Assembly (NCBI GenBank): GCA_963744935.1
Contig: CAVUVM010000004.1
Coordinates: 558,001-622,000, forward strand
Direction of reading: 5' to 3'
Origin: Bog-473 sp963744935
GTDB taxonomy: Bacteria; Actinomycetota; Acidimicrobiia; Acidimicrobiales; RAAP-2
Length of the DNA: 64,000 nucleotides
Part shown: piece by piece, positions 34,642 to 42,915 of the stretch
How positions within the stretch are numbered: position 1 is the first letter of the stretch
Layout of the letters: each line of letters opens with the position of its first letter
Notes under the pieces: generated by a model
Told to the model about the DNA's origin: nothing
Databases searched by the model: none
What the model saw: the letters and a program-made list of their open reading frames with translations, nothing else
Made by a program: the position numbers and the translations under genes

Positions 34642-35904
34642 TCAGACGCCGGCAGCGACGGTGGCCACCGTCAGGGGCCCCTCGGGGATAACGGCCACGC
34701 GCGCCCGAGCGCCGAGGCGGCCGAGCGCGCCCTCCACCGCCGCATCGAGGTCGGCGACCGGAGTCAAGAGGGCGTCGGCGATGGTGGCGTCGTCGAGCCC
34801 GTCGCTGTGGAGCTGGACCTCGGCGCGGGCCAGCACCCGTCCCAGCACCTGGGCCTGCCACCGGTCGAGCTCGGGACCACCTTGCACGCCGATGAGCTCC
34901 GCCGGCGTCGTTGCCTCCGCCAACAAGCGGGCGAAGGCGCCACCCGCGGGCACCCCGTCCTCGCACGCGGCGGCCATGATCACGACGCCCTCGTCTCGCA
35001 CGATCCGCTCGGCCGCAGCCATGCCCTTGACAGCCTGGTAGAGGTTGCGATCGAGCGGGTAGCCACCGTTCGTCGAGACCACGAGATCGAACGGAGCCCC
35101 GACCTCGCGGACCGCGGACGCCTGCACGTGCGCGCAGGCCGCGTCGTGTGCGTCGGGCAGTGGCCCCGCGAAGACGGCGGTCACCCGGCGCGCCCGGTTG
35201 ATGGCGACGTCGAGCGACAGATCGGGTGGCGCAAGCGCCGCGGCGGCGCGAACGAAGTCGTGCACCGGGTTGCCCGCCCTCGTGACGAACGTGGCCCGGG
35301 CGTCGGCGATGCGGCGCGGGTGGTGTGCCTCGAGAATCGTCTCCGTCGCTGCCAGGCCGGGACACACCCCCTTCGGCCCCCCGCTGAAGCCGGCGAAGAA
35401 GTGCGGCTCGACGAAACCGGTGATGATGCGGACGTCCGCCTCCACGTACTCGCGCTGCAAGAGGATTGGCGTGCCGTCGACCTCGCCGACCCCCACATGG
35501 GCGTCGCTGGTTGCGTCGTGGTCGACGAGCGCGTAGCGGGCGACGACGTCCGCGCCCACCAGCTCCTCCATCTCTGCCACCGTCGCCTGCCGGTGCGTCC
35601 CCGTGGCGCACAGGAGCGTGATGCGGTCGTCGGGCACGCCGGCGCGCGCCAGCTCGGTCAGCAGGGGGGGAAGGACGATCCGGTTCGGCATCGGCCGGGT
35701 GAGGTCCGGGAAGACCACGGCGACCCGGTCACCGGCGGTCAGCAGGTCGGCGAGCGGCGCGCCCGTGAGCGGGGACCGCAGCGCCGCCGTGATGGCGGCT
35801 GCCTCGTCGGGCAAGGCCGGCTCGTCGACCGGCACCACCACCTCGGCATGCGCGGGAACCTCCACCGACACGCCGTGACGGCCGTAGGCGAGGTCGACGC
35901 GCAT
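34642..35904 (-). CDS. LarA-family nickel-pincer racemase/epimerase
   Basis: 420 residues from ATG 35904. LarA signature residues are visible: TGTHR near residue 107 (His), EPHFFAGFSGGPKGVCPG near residue 170-188 (His plus the Lys that holds the pyridinium-thioamide nickel cofactor), and EAHHPRR near residue 195. LarA enzymes interconvert stereoisomers of 2-hydroxy acids such as lactate, malate or sugar acids by hydride transfer. The cofactor-making larB, larC and larE are not in this window. It lies between the FGGY kinase (8-base gap) and the MFS-ATPase, implying that the imported compound or an intermediate is a hydroxy acid. Confidence 0.88.
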   Translation of the reverse strand: MRVDLAYGRHGVSVEVPAHAEVVVPVDEPALPDEAAAITAALRSPLTGAPLADLLTAGDRVAVVFPDLTRPMPNRIVLPPLLTELARAGVPDDRITLLCATGTHRQATVAEMEELVGADVVARYALVDHDATSDAHVGVGEVDGTPILLQREYVEADVRIITGFVEPHFFAGFSGGPKGVCPGLAATETILEAHHPRRIADARATFVTRAGNPVHDFVRAAAALAPPDLSLDVAINRARRVTAVFAGPLPDAHDAACAHVQASAVREVGAPFDLVVSTNGGYPLDRNLYQAVKGMAAAERIVRDEGVVIMAAACEDGVPAGGAFARLLAEATTPAELIGVQGGPELDRWQAQVLGRVLARAEVQLHSDGLDDATIADALLTPVADLDAAVEGALGRLGARARVAVIPEGPLTVATVAAGV

Positions 35905-35912
35905 CGCTTGGC

Positions 35913-37391
35913 TCAGAATGCCGGACTGCGGGCTTCGCTTGGGAGGGACTCCGTTGCGGCGATGACCGCGTAAGCCACGTGGTCGACGCGGGGACGCAAG
36001 CTGCGGTAGATCTCGACCGCCTCGGCATCGGGCTCGATCACGGCCTGCACCGGGTCGAGCTGGTCGAGCGTCAGGCCCATTCCCAGTGCACGGCCCGCCA
36101 GGAGCGCGGCGCCTGCGGATGCAGCCTCACCGGAGCGGCGACGGATGGCGGGCACGCCGAGTACCGCCGTCAGCACGCCCACCCAGACCGGGAGCCCCGA
36201 ACCCGCACCTCCCAAGGTCACGCCCTCCGCGCTGGAGCCGCCCAGACGGCCGACAGTTACCACCTCCATCACGCGCAGCACGTCCCACGCCACTGACTCG
36301 ATCACCGCGCGGGCCAGGTCGCTGGCACCGTGGGCCGCGCCCAGGCCCATGAACCCCGCCCGGGCGTCGTCTCGCCACCACGGCGCGCGAGCGCCGTCGA
36401 GCCACGGTACGGCGACCACGCCCCGCGCACCCGGCGGACTCTCACCGGCCAGCCGTGCCAGCTCGTCGTTCGTGCGGCCGAGCAGCCGCCCCAGCCAGCC
36501 GAGGAACGAACCCGCAGACGACAGTCCTCCTTCGAGGAGCCAGCCGCTGTCGGCAGCCCGCGTCACCACCGCCCCGGCGGGCGATGGGACAGGGCGATCC
36601 TGCACCGGCACCGACACGTTGCCGGTCGTGCCCCAGCTCACCATCGGGTGGTCCTCCGACGAGCCCGACCCCAGCACCTCGCACTGTCGGTCACCCGCCC
36701 CGATCACCACCGGAATGCCCGGGCGCAGCCCGAGCTCGGCTGCGGGGACCGACTTCAGCTGTCCGACCACCGTGTCGGACGGCACCACGCTGGGCAGCTT
36801 GCCGAGCGCCGGCCCCGCCAGTTCGCGCACCGCGTTGCCGTCGAAATCGTAGAGGCCGCTGCGCGAGGCGAAGGTCGCGTCCGTCACCGCCTGATCCGTC
36901 ATGCGGAGCACGATGAAGTCGCGCGGCGACAGGATCAGGTCCGCGGCCTCGAGCCGTGTGGGCTCGTTCTCGGCCAGCCACGCCAGTTTGGCCGCGACGG
37001 CTCCGGCGTCGAGCGGGATGCCGGTGCGGGCCCGGTTGATGTCGTCGCCGCCCATGCGCTCCGCCAGGACACGCGCCTCGGCGGCAGCACGATGGTCGGA
37101 CCACAAGATGCCCTTGCCGACGGGCTCGCCCCGCGACGTCATCGGGGCGAAGGTCTGCCGCGCCCCCGAGCAGGCCACGACGTCCACCTCGTTGAAGGCC
37201 TGGGGCGCCTGCGCGCGCGCCTCGGCGCACGCGATCACGAGCGTCGTCCACCAGCGCAGCGGGTCCTGCTCCGCCCAACCCACTTCGGGATGGGTCGTAG
37301 TGAGCTCAGAACGCGACAACGCAACGAGCCCTCTCTCCCCCCACAACCCGACCTTCGTGACCGACGTGCCGAAATCGATGGTCAGGATCAT
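35913..37391 (-). CDS. FGGY-family carbohydrate kinase
   Basis: 492 residues. Two ribonuclease-H-like ATPase domains: phosphate loop DFGTSVTKVG at the start, ILWSDHRAAAEA near residue 95, catalytic Asp in VIGAGDRQCE near residue 230, and the ATP-binding GGAGSGLPVWVGVLTAVLG near residue 395. Layout is xylulokinase/gluconokinase-like, phosphorylating a 5- to 7-carbon sugar or sugar acid. It overlaps the aldolase by ATGA, so its product is plausibly the aldolase substrate. Confidence 0.9.
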   Translation of the reverse strand: MILTIDFGTSVTKVGLWGERGLVALSRSELTTTHPEVGWAEQDPLRWWTTLVIACAEARAQAPQAFNEVDVVACSGARQTFAPMTSRGEPVGKGILWSDHRAAAEARVLAERMGGDDINRARTGIPLDAGAVAAKLAWLAENEPTRLEAADLILSPRDFIVLRMTDQAVTDATFASRSGLYDFDGNAVRELAGPALGKLPSVVPSDTVVGQLKSVPAAELGLRPGIPVVIGAGDRQCEVLGSGSSEDHPMVSWGTTGNVSVPVQDRPVPSPAGAVVTRAADSGWLLEGGLSSAGSFLGWLGRLLGRTNDELARLAGESPPGARGVVAVPWLDGARAPWWRDDARAGFMGLGAAHGASDLARAVIESVAWDVLRVMEVVTVGRLGGSSAEGVTLGGAGSGLPVWVGVLTAVLGVPAIRRRSGEAASAGAALLAGRALGMGLTLDQLDPVQAVIEPDAEAVEIYRSLRPRVDHVAYAVIAATESLPSEARSPAF

Positions 37392-38155
37392 GTGCCGTGG
37401 ACGAGCGCGTTGACGAGGCTCGCCATCTCGGCCGGGTCGGGGTCTTGGTACACGGTCCGGCCCATCGCCATACCGGCGCCGCCCCCCTCCATGACGTCAC
37501 GCACCTCGTCGAGGACGCGGTCGCGGCCGCCGTCATTGCGCGGGCCGCCGAGGAACAGTACGGGGGCGCTCACGCTGGCGACGATCCGCGCCACGGCCCG
37601 CTGGCGCTCTATGCCGGGGTTCACGCCGGGCACGGGCACCTTGATCACCGGCGCACCCATGTCATGCGCGACGACCGCGGCCAGCACGATGGCGTCGGTG
37701 TCGCGGCGGATTCGCCCCTCGCTCCAAAGCAACGGCTCAACGAGAGCCTCCAACCCCGCCGCTCGCGACTGCTCGAGGACGTGTCCGAGCAGCTCGAGGG
37801 CAGATGGCGTGACCGGGTCGTCCATGTCGATGCGCGTCATGTGCTTGACCCCGCTCCAGCCGTCCGACGCGGCGCGGCCGACGGTGGCCACCAGACGGTC
37901 GTCGAGCTCGAAGACCGAACCTGCCAGGCCGGTGCGGTTGAGGGAGAGGTAGGTCCGGTGCAACGCGGTGAGATGCCCCGCCGTAGCCAAGCCCTCCAAC
38001 GGCTGCGCCGTGGCGAGGATCCCGTCGCAGTAGGGCAGGGCCTTCGCCAGCGACCCGAAGAACTCGGCCCAGTTCTCGGTGGTGAGGACGGCACGGGCAC
38101 GGTGGTCCGCCGCCAGGATGAGCGCGGGTGTGGGGAGCGGGCCCGGGCTCGTCAT
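37388..38155 (-). CDS. Class I aldolase (DeoC/FbaB/LacD superfamily)
   Basis: 255 residues from ATG 38155. TIM barrel with LILAADHRAR near residue 14 (the D-H-R motif of DhnA/LacD/LsrF-type enzymes), VKHMTRIDM near residue 105, EPLLWSEGR near residue 150, and Lys in VIKVPVPG near residue 185, the probable Schiff-base lysine; GGPRND and GGGAGMAMGRTVYQ form the phosphate-binding loops. Such enzymes split phosphorylated ketoses into DHAP plus an aldehyde. It overlaps both the kinase and the reductase by 4 bases, which fits kinase, then aldolase, then aldehyde reductase or hydroxy-acid dehydrogenase. Confidence 0.85.
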   Translation of the reverse strand: MTSPGPLPTPALILAADHRARAVLTTENWAEFFGSLAKALPYCDGILATAQPLEGLATAGHLTALHRTYLSLNRTGLAGSVFELDDRLVATVGRAASDGWSGVKHMTRIDMDDPVTPSALELLGHVLEQSRAAGLEALVEPLLWSEGRIRRDTDAIVLAAVVAHDMGAPVIKVPVPGVNPGIERQRAVARIVASVSAPVLFLGGPRNDGGRDRVLDEVRDVMEGGGAGMAMGRTVYQDPDPAEMASLVNALVHGT

Positions 38156-39039
38156 CCGGCAGCCGAGAGCGCGAGGACGACCTTCGCCACGGCGGAGAAG
38201 TCCTCCCGGCCGTAGCCGGCTGCACTGGCGGCCGTGAGGAGCTGCCGCGCCGCTGCGGTGGTCGACACCGGGACACCGGTACGCACCGCGTAGGCCATGG
38301 CCAAGTCGAGGTCCTTGGCCATCAAGTCGGTCATGAAACCGGGCTGCCAGCCGTTGGATGCCGGACTGTCGGGGATGACGCCGGGCACCGGCAGCCGCGT
38401 GCGCACGGCAACGCAGTCCCCGGTTGCGTGCGTGAGCACCTCGAGCAGCTTGGCCATGTCGACCCCGGACCGGACCGCCATGGCGGTCGCCTCTGCCGTG
38501 GCCGTCATCTGCGCCGCGTAGATCACCTGGTTGCAGAGCTTGACGACCTGGCCCATACCCGGGCCACCGACGTGGACGACGAGCCCGGCGAAGGGGTCCA
38601 TCGCCAGCTGGGTGTCCCCCAGCACGCCGGCGTCGCCGCCCACCATCAGCGTCAAGGTGCCTTTCTGCGCGCCGGCCGTGCCGCCCGACAGCGGCGCGTC
38701 GAGGTAGCGGGCCCCGGTCTCCCCGACCCGGACGTGCTGAGCGCGCTCCACCTCGGGGTCGATGGTGGAGCAGTCGACCACGGTCTTGCCCGGTCCCAGG
38801 ACCGGGAGCATGGCGTCGACGACCTCGAGCACCTCGGGCGAGTTGGGGACGCACAGGAACGTCACCTCGGACGCCTCAGCCACCCCGCGCGGCGATCCCC
38901 CGTCCACGGCCCCCTGTGCCACCGCGGCGTCGATCGGGCCGCGGCTGCGCGAGGCCACGGTGACGTCGTGGCCGGCGGCGACGAGATGCCCGGCCATCGG
39001 CAGCCCCATGGCGCCCAGCCCGATGAACCCGATGCGCAT
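38152..39039 (-). CDS. NAD(P)-dependent beta-hydroxyacid dehydrogenase (3-hydroxyisobutyrate dehydrogenase family)
   Basis: 295 residues from ATG 39039, behind GGAGGGA. Motifs: GFIGLGAMGLPMAGHL at the start, VDCSTIDPE near residue 95, DAPLSGGTAGAQKGTLT near residue 118 (substrate loop), and catalytic Lys in GQVVKLCNQ near residue 170. Family members oxidise 3-hydroxy acids or reduce semialdehydes such as tartronate semialdehyde, succinic semialdehyde or sulfolactaldehyde. Position between GH4 and aldolase genes makes a role on an aldolase product likely. The exact substrate cannot be read from sequence. Confidence 0.88.
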   Translation of the reverse strand: MRIGFIGLGAMGLPMAGHLVAAGHDVTVASRSRGPIDAAVAQGAVDGGSPRGVAEASEVTFLCVPNSPEVLEVVDAMLPVLGPGKTVVDCSTIDPEVERAQHVRVGETGARYLDAPLSGGTAGAQKGTLTLMVGGDAGVLGDTQLAMDPFAGLVVHVGGPGMGQVVKLCNQVIYAAQMTATAEATAMAVRSGVDMAKLLEVLTHATGDCVAVRTRLPVPGVIPDSPASNGWQPGFMTDLMAKDLDLAMAYAVRTGVPVSTTAAARQLLTAASAAGYGREDFSAVAKVVLALSAAG

Positions 39040-39067
39040 GCGTGTCCCTCCAGACGTCTCGGCGGGA

Positions 39068-40420
39068 CTAGGCGAACTGAGGCAGCCACTCGGCCGTGCC
39101 GCCGAGCAGCTGGCCGACCATGGCCTCGATGTCCCGTAGGTCCCCACGGCCGGCCAGCGGATCCAGCGCGAAGGCCTCCTCCGCCAGGGCGCGGTCACCC
39201 CGCAGCGCGGCCTCGACTGTGAGCTCTTGGGTGGCCACGTGCCGGCGCACGAGCTCGTCGTACGGCGTGGGCAGTGCCGTACGGTCACGGCCGCGGATGC
39301 CGTCGGCGTCGATGACGCAGATCGACTCCAAGACGGCGTCGTCGGGCAGGCCCACCCCCTGGCCGGCGTTCGGGATGTTCACGGGGGCCTCGAAGGGGTC
39401 GCCGGTGAGCATCGCCTGGATCATCGGCGAGGGCAGCTCGCCCGATTGCCAGGTCTGCAGGTCCTTGGTGCCCGCCAGCCATGCGTCGACGTCGGCGACG
39501 TAAGCCGCCTGGTGCTGTTCACGACGCGAGATCGGGCTCAGCGCGATGTTGTAGGAGGCTCCCCAGTCCGACTCGGGGGTGAGGGCGAAGGACACGAACT
39601 CGGCGATGTGACGGTCACCCGCCGCCGGGAAAGTGCCCCAGCGGTCGAGCAGCGTGAGCTTGAACATGTGACGCTGCGCGAAGTCGAGCTTGGAGAAGGC
39701 ATCTGCCTCCGGGCGCCCGGGGTACGGAGTAAGCGAGGCCAGGCCCCCGACCTCCTCGGTCAGCTCGCGGAGCACCTCGAGGCCGTCTGCCCCGTCGACC
39801 TCGAGGGCGGTCACGACCGGGAAGTGGTTGATGCCGGTCACCGACGCCGACACGGCTTCGGCGGGGCGGCCGAGCGCGATGGCGAGGTCCATGCAGAAGT
39901 TGCCCACCTCGTGGCACAGCCCGACGGTCTTGATAGACGTCTCCTTGCACACCGCGCGGGTCAGACAGGTCATCGGATTGGTGATGTTGAAGAGCCACGC
40001 CTCGGGGCAGCGCTCCTCCATGGCCTTGCCGACCCCGACCAGGACCGGCACGTTGCGCAGGGCCCGGTTGATGCCCCCGGGGCCCACGGTGTCGCCGACG
40101 GTCTGGGTGATGCCGTGAGCCGCCGGCACGTCGAGGTCCACCGCCATGGAGCGGAACCCACCGGTCGAGATGCAGACGATGACGAAGTCGGCGCCGTCGA
40201 GCCCTGCGTGCAGGTCGGTCGTCGTGGCGATGGTCGCCTTGGCGTCCATGGCGTCGTTGAGCTTGTGCGCCAGGGCCTCCATCTTTGGCAGCGGTGCCGG
40301 GTCGATGTCCTCGAGCACGAGGTGCATCCCCGCCAGCGCCGGCGTCCCGAAGAGGTCGGCCATGAGCTCCGGACCCCACTGATAGCTGCCCCCGCCCACG
40401 ATTGTCACTTGTGTACCCAC
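39068..40420 (-). CDS. Glycoside hydrolase family 4 (NAD- and metal-dependent)
   Basis: 450 residues from GTG 40420; a second GTG four codons later is possible. NAD-binding GGGSYQWGPELMADL at the start, NITNPMTCLTRA near residue 150, the metal-ligand Cys and His in GLCHEVGNF near residue 172, and GINHFPVV near residue 200. GH4 enzymes cleave alpha- or beta-glycosides, including glucuronides and 6-phosphoglycosides, by transient oxidation at C3. The usual 6-phosphate specificity would require a PTS, which is absent; alpha-glucosidase/galacturonidase-type activity on an unphosphorylated substrate fits the ABC-type uptake better. The reductase start is 28 bases downstream. Confidence 0.9.
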   Translation of the reverse strand: MGTQVTIVGGGSYQWGPELMADLFGTPALAGMHLVLEDIDPAPLPKMEALAHKLNDAMDAKATIATTTDLHAGLDGADFVIVCISTGGFRSMAVDLDVPAAHGITQTVGDTVGPGGINRALRNVPVLVGVGKAMEERCPEAWLFNITNPMTCLTRAVCKETSIKTVGLCHEVGNFCMDLAIALGRPAEAVSASVTGINHFPVVTALEVDGADGLEVLRELTEEVGGLASLTPYPGRPEADAFSKLDFAQRHMFKLTLLDRWGTFPAAGDRHIAEFVSFALTPESDWGASYNIALSPISRREQHQAAYVADVDAWLAGTKDLQTWQSGELPSPMIQAMLTGDPFEAPVNIPNAGQGVGLPDDAVLESICVIDADGIRGRDRTALPTPYDELVRRHVATQELTVEAALRGDRALAEEAFALDPLAGRGDLRDIEAMVGQLLGGTAEWLPQFA

Positions 40421-40458
40421 GCCGCCACAGTACAGGCCGCCCACGCGTGGTCGCCGAG

Positions 40459-40923
40459 TCAGGACAAAACCTTCTCGCCCCAGAAGCAGGCGAAGGGGTT
40501 CTCGTTGTACGGCGGCACTTCCACGTAGCCGACCGAGCGGTACAGCGCGAGCGCGTGCACCTGCTTGGGGCCGGTGTCCAGCCGTACCAACCCATAGCCG
40601 AGGGCCCTCGCGTCGTCTTCGAGGGCGACGAGCAGGGCCCTCGCCACGCCGCGCGAGCGCGCCTCGGGGCGCACGTACATCCGCTTGATCTCCGCGACGC
40701 CCTCGACGAGCCGGCGCAGCCCTCCCCCGCCGACGGCGTGCTCCCCCTCGTACGCCACCAGGTAAGAGCCCCCGGGCGGCCGCAGCTCCTCCGCGACGAG
40801 GGGCGGGTTGTCCAGGCGGCTGAACGTCTCGTACGTGTCGTTGAGCTCGGACCGCATGGCGGCGAGCAAGTCGGAGGCGGGCGGCTCCTCGGGATCGCAG
40901 CGTGCGAAGCGGAACTCCCTCAC
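40459..40923 (-). CDS. GNAT family N-acetyltransferase
   Basis: 154 residues from GTG 40923, whose GTGA overlaps the stop of the epimerase. Acetyl-CoA-binding motif RPEARSRGVARALLVALEDDA near residue 95 (R-x-x-G-x-A form) is preceded by AEIKRMYV, and LYRSVGYVEV sits near the end. Belongs to the actinobacterial group often labelled phosphinothricin/amino-group acetyltransferase-like, with no fixed substrate. Co-translated with the epimerase and 38 bases upstream of GH4, so it may be part of the long operon. Confidence 0.86.
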   Translation of the reverse strand: MREFRFARCDPEEPPASDLLAAMRSELNDTYETFSRLDNPPLVAEELRPPGGSYLVAYEGEHAVGGGGLRRLVEGVAEIKRMYVRPEARSRGVARALLVALEDDARALGYGLVRLDTGPKQVHALALYRSVGYVEVPPYNENPFACFWGEKVLS

Positions 40924-41840
40924 GCCACGCGGTCGGGGTGAAGTGCCTTGGCCATGCGGTGCATGCCCTCGCGCCAGGGCACCGTCGTCCGCCCGGCCAG
41001 CTCGTGCATGCGCGTCGTGTCGATTTCGACGCTGTCGATCGTGTTCTCCGTCGGCTCGAAGCGGGCCTCGGTGCCGGCGAGCTCGGCCAGGTAGCCGCAC
41101 CACTCCTCGATGCTGACCGCATCACTCCCTCCCCAGTTGACCGTGACCGCGGGGACGCCGGCGGCGCCAAGCAGGCGGGGGACCATGGCGACGATGTCCT
41201 CGGCGTGGAGCGGGTGGTAGACGCTGGGCGCGTTGACGTGGACCGGGATGGCGTGACCCGACAGCATCATGTGCAGATGGATGGCGGGCCAACCGCCGTT
41301 GTCCCCGTAGGGCACCGACAAGCGCGCGATGGTGGTCGGGAGCTCGAAGCGCTGCGCGGCCCAGCGCGCCGTGCCTTCGGCTGCGATCTTGCAGATGCTG
41401 TAGGTCCGGAGGAACGGCCAGACACCATGGTTGTCCCCGAGAGGCCCGCCCTCGTCGAAGACGCGATGCCCATCGGGTTTGTAGACCGCGGTCGACGAGC
41501 AGTGGAGGAAGGCCCGGGCCCTCTGGTGGTGCTCCATGAGATGGGCCAGCCCGCCGCTGTTGGCGGCGAGGTCGTACTCCCAGTCGTTCGTCTTGGCCAC
41601 GGCGAAATTGAGGACGTAGTCGGCGTCGGCGGGCAGCGCGCCCACGTCGCCTGCCGCGAGGTCGACCGGCACACACTCGACACCGGCCGCTTCGAGCTCG
41701 CTGCGCGCGGCACCGTCGGTGAAGCGCGCGGCGCCGATCACCCTGTTGGAGCGAGCAAGCGCCGTCGCGAGCGGGCGCGCCACCTGGCCCGTCACTCCGG
41801 TCACCACGATGGTGTGACCCTGCATTTCCACCTCGTTCAT
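40920..41840 (-). CDS. NAD-dependent epimerase/dehydratase (extended SDR)
   Basis: 306 residues from ATG 41840. Cofactor loop VTGVTGQVARPLA near residue 14 (GxxGxxA/G), VLNFAVAKTNDWE, catalytic region FLHCSSTAVY with a Tyr, and a second Tyr-x3-Lys, YSICK, near residue 160. LSVPYGDNGGWP and HAEDIV are typical extended-SDR elements. These enzymes epimerise, oxidise or dehydrate sugars, often as nucleotide sugars. Probable first gene of the long minus-strand unit; its 5' side faces the small DUF1543 gene across 30 bases, which must contain or overlap the promoter. Confidence 0.85.
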   Translation of the reverse strand: MNEVEMQGHTIVVTGVTGQVARPLATALARSNRVIGAARFTDGAARSELEAAGVECVPVDLAAGDVGALPADADYVLNFAVAKTNDWEYDLAANSGGLAHLMEHHQRARAFLHCSSTAVYKPDGHRVFDEGGPLGDNHGVWPFLRTYSICKIAAEGTARWAAQRFELPTTIARLSVPYGDNGGWPAIHLHMMLSGHAIPVHVNAPSVYHPLHAEDIVAMVPRLLGAAGVPAVTVNWGGSDAVSIEEWCGYLAELAGTEARFEPTENTIDSVEIDTTRMHELAGRTTVPWREGMHRMAKALHPDRVA

Positions 41841-41870
41841 GGGTCCTTCGTAGTCGCTACGCTGCCCGCC

Positions 41871-42119
41871 GTGCACCTCTTCGCCGCGTACTTGGGGGGC
41901 GACCTGGGCTCGGGCCGCATGGGCGAGGACCACGAGGTGGTGTTCGTCGTGGCCGAGGACACGCTGGCGGCGCGGCGCTTGGCCAAGGCCAAGTGGGGCG
42001 GGAGCGGCCGGGCCCATGTCGACGCGTTGACTCGCATCGACATGATCGACGGCTTCGCTATCGGGCTCGAGCGCGCCGGGGCGGGGGACGCCACCGAGAC
42101 GGAGGGCTACGGCGAGTAG
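41871..42119 (+). CDS. DUF1543-like small protein
   Basis: 82 residues from GTG 41871. The pattern LFAAYLGGDLGSGRMGEDHE, then VVFVVAEDTLAARRLAKAKWGG, HVDALTRIDMIDGF, fits the DUF1543 family (conserved E-x-H-E and I-D-G-F/Y), small proteins of unknown function. It runs opposite to both neighbours. The same region is open in other frames, but this one has the family match. Confidence 0.72.
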   Translation: MHLFAAYLGGDLGSGRMGEDHEVVFVVAEDTLAARRLAKAKWGGSGRAHVDALTRIDMIDGFAIGLERAGAGDATETEGYGE

Positions 42120-42134
42120 GAGCGACGAGGTCCC

Positions 42135-42914
42135 TCAGACGACGGGCGACAGCCCGCCGTCGAGGTTGATGGCAGCCCCCGTGACGTACGACGCCCGCGA
42201 CGAGAGCAGGTACGAACCGAGGTCGGCGAACTCGTCTGCCCGCCCGACGCGTCCGAGGGGGATGCCAGAGTTCTTGGCGGTGCGCTCGTAGAAGTCGGCG
42301 AGGTCGGTGCCCGAGCCGCTGGCGGCCCGCACCCACTGGCCGCTCTCGATCAGGCCGATGAGGATGGCGTTCGCCCTGACGCCCGAGGGCGCCAGCTCCT
42401 TGGACAACGCCTTCATGAGTGCCATGCCGGCGGCCCGGCTGACCGAGCTCGGCTCACTTGCGGCACCGGGAGCCTTCGCTGCCAACGCGAGGGTGAAGAG
42501 GATCGACCCCTTGGTGGCGCGGAGCGGCGGGAGCGCCAGACGGGTGAGGCGGACCGCCGCCATCAGCTTCAGCTCCAGGTCTGACTCCCACGTCTCGTCG
42601 TCGAGGGCCTCGATCGAGCCCGACGAGGAGCGCCCGGCGTTGTGGACGACCCCGTCGATGCGGCCCCAGCGCGCCCTCACCGCGTCGACCAGTGCCTCGA
42701 GGTCTTCGAGACGGCTGACGTCAGCACGCTGGGCCAGGACCTGGCCGCCGCCCGCTTCCCCCACCGTCCGCGCGGCGGCACGCAGCCGTTCCTCGTCGCG
42801 GCCGCAGACGGCGACCGACGCGCCCTCCTCGGCCAGGCGGGTGGCCAGCGCGAGACCCAACCCGTCCGTGCCACCCGTGACGAGCACGACCTTGCCCCCG
42901 AGCTCGAGATCCAT
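42135..42914 (-). CDS. Atypical SDR lacking the Tyr-x3-Lys dyad
   Basis: 259 residues from ATG 42914, with AAGGAGG inside the end of the preceding gene. Cofactor loop GGTDGLGLALATRL and VHNAGRS are normal SDR elements and GGLSPVV ends the chain. At the catalytic position the expected Y-x-x-x-K is replaced by S-V-S-R (PSSVSRAAGMAL), so both Tyr and Lys are missing. Such variants form a recognisable subgroup in actinobacteria and may use another mechanism or bind cofactor without classical catalysis. Last of three tightly packed genes (SDR, kinase, SDR). Confidence 0.8.
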   Translation of the reverse strand: MDLELGGKVVLVTGGTDGLGLALATRLAEEGASVAVCGRDEERLRAAARTVGEAGGGQVLAQRADVSRLEDLEALVDAVRARWGRIDGVVHNAGRSSSGSIEALDDETWESDLELKLMAAVRLTRLALPPLRATKGSILFTLALAAKAPGAASEPSSVSRAAGMALMKALSKELAPSGVRANAILIGLIESGQWVRAASGSGTDLADFYERTAKNSGIPLGRVGRADEFADLGSYLLSSRASYVTGAAINLDGGLSPVV

Positions 42915-42915
42915 C

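Noticed and set aside
32774..35611. 945-codon minus-strand frame across the MFS-ATPase and LarA genes
   Set aside because: Arg/Pro/Gly-rich composition without motifs, overlapping two clear family members in the correct frame.
34642..40420. Sulfoquinovose (sulfo-EMP) degradation operon
   Set aside because: Reductase of the YihU family, a class I aldolase and a glycosidase fit loosely, but the kinase is FGGY rather than PfkB-type, no sulfoquinovosidase GH31 or sulfonate exporter is recognisable, and LarA has no role there. Not claimed.
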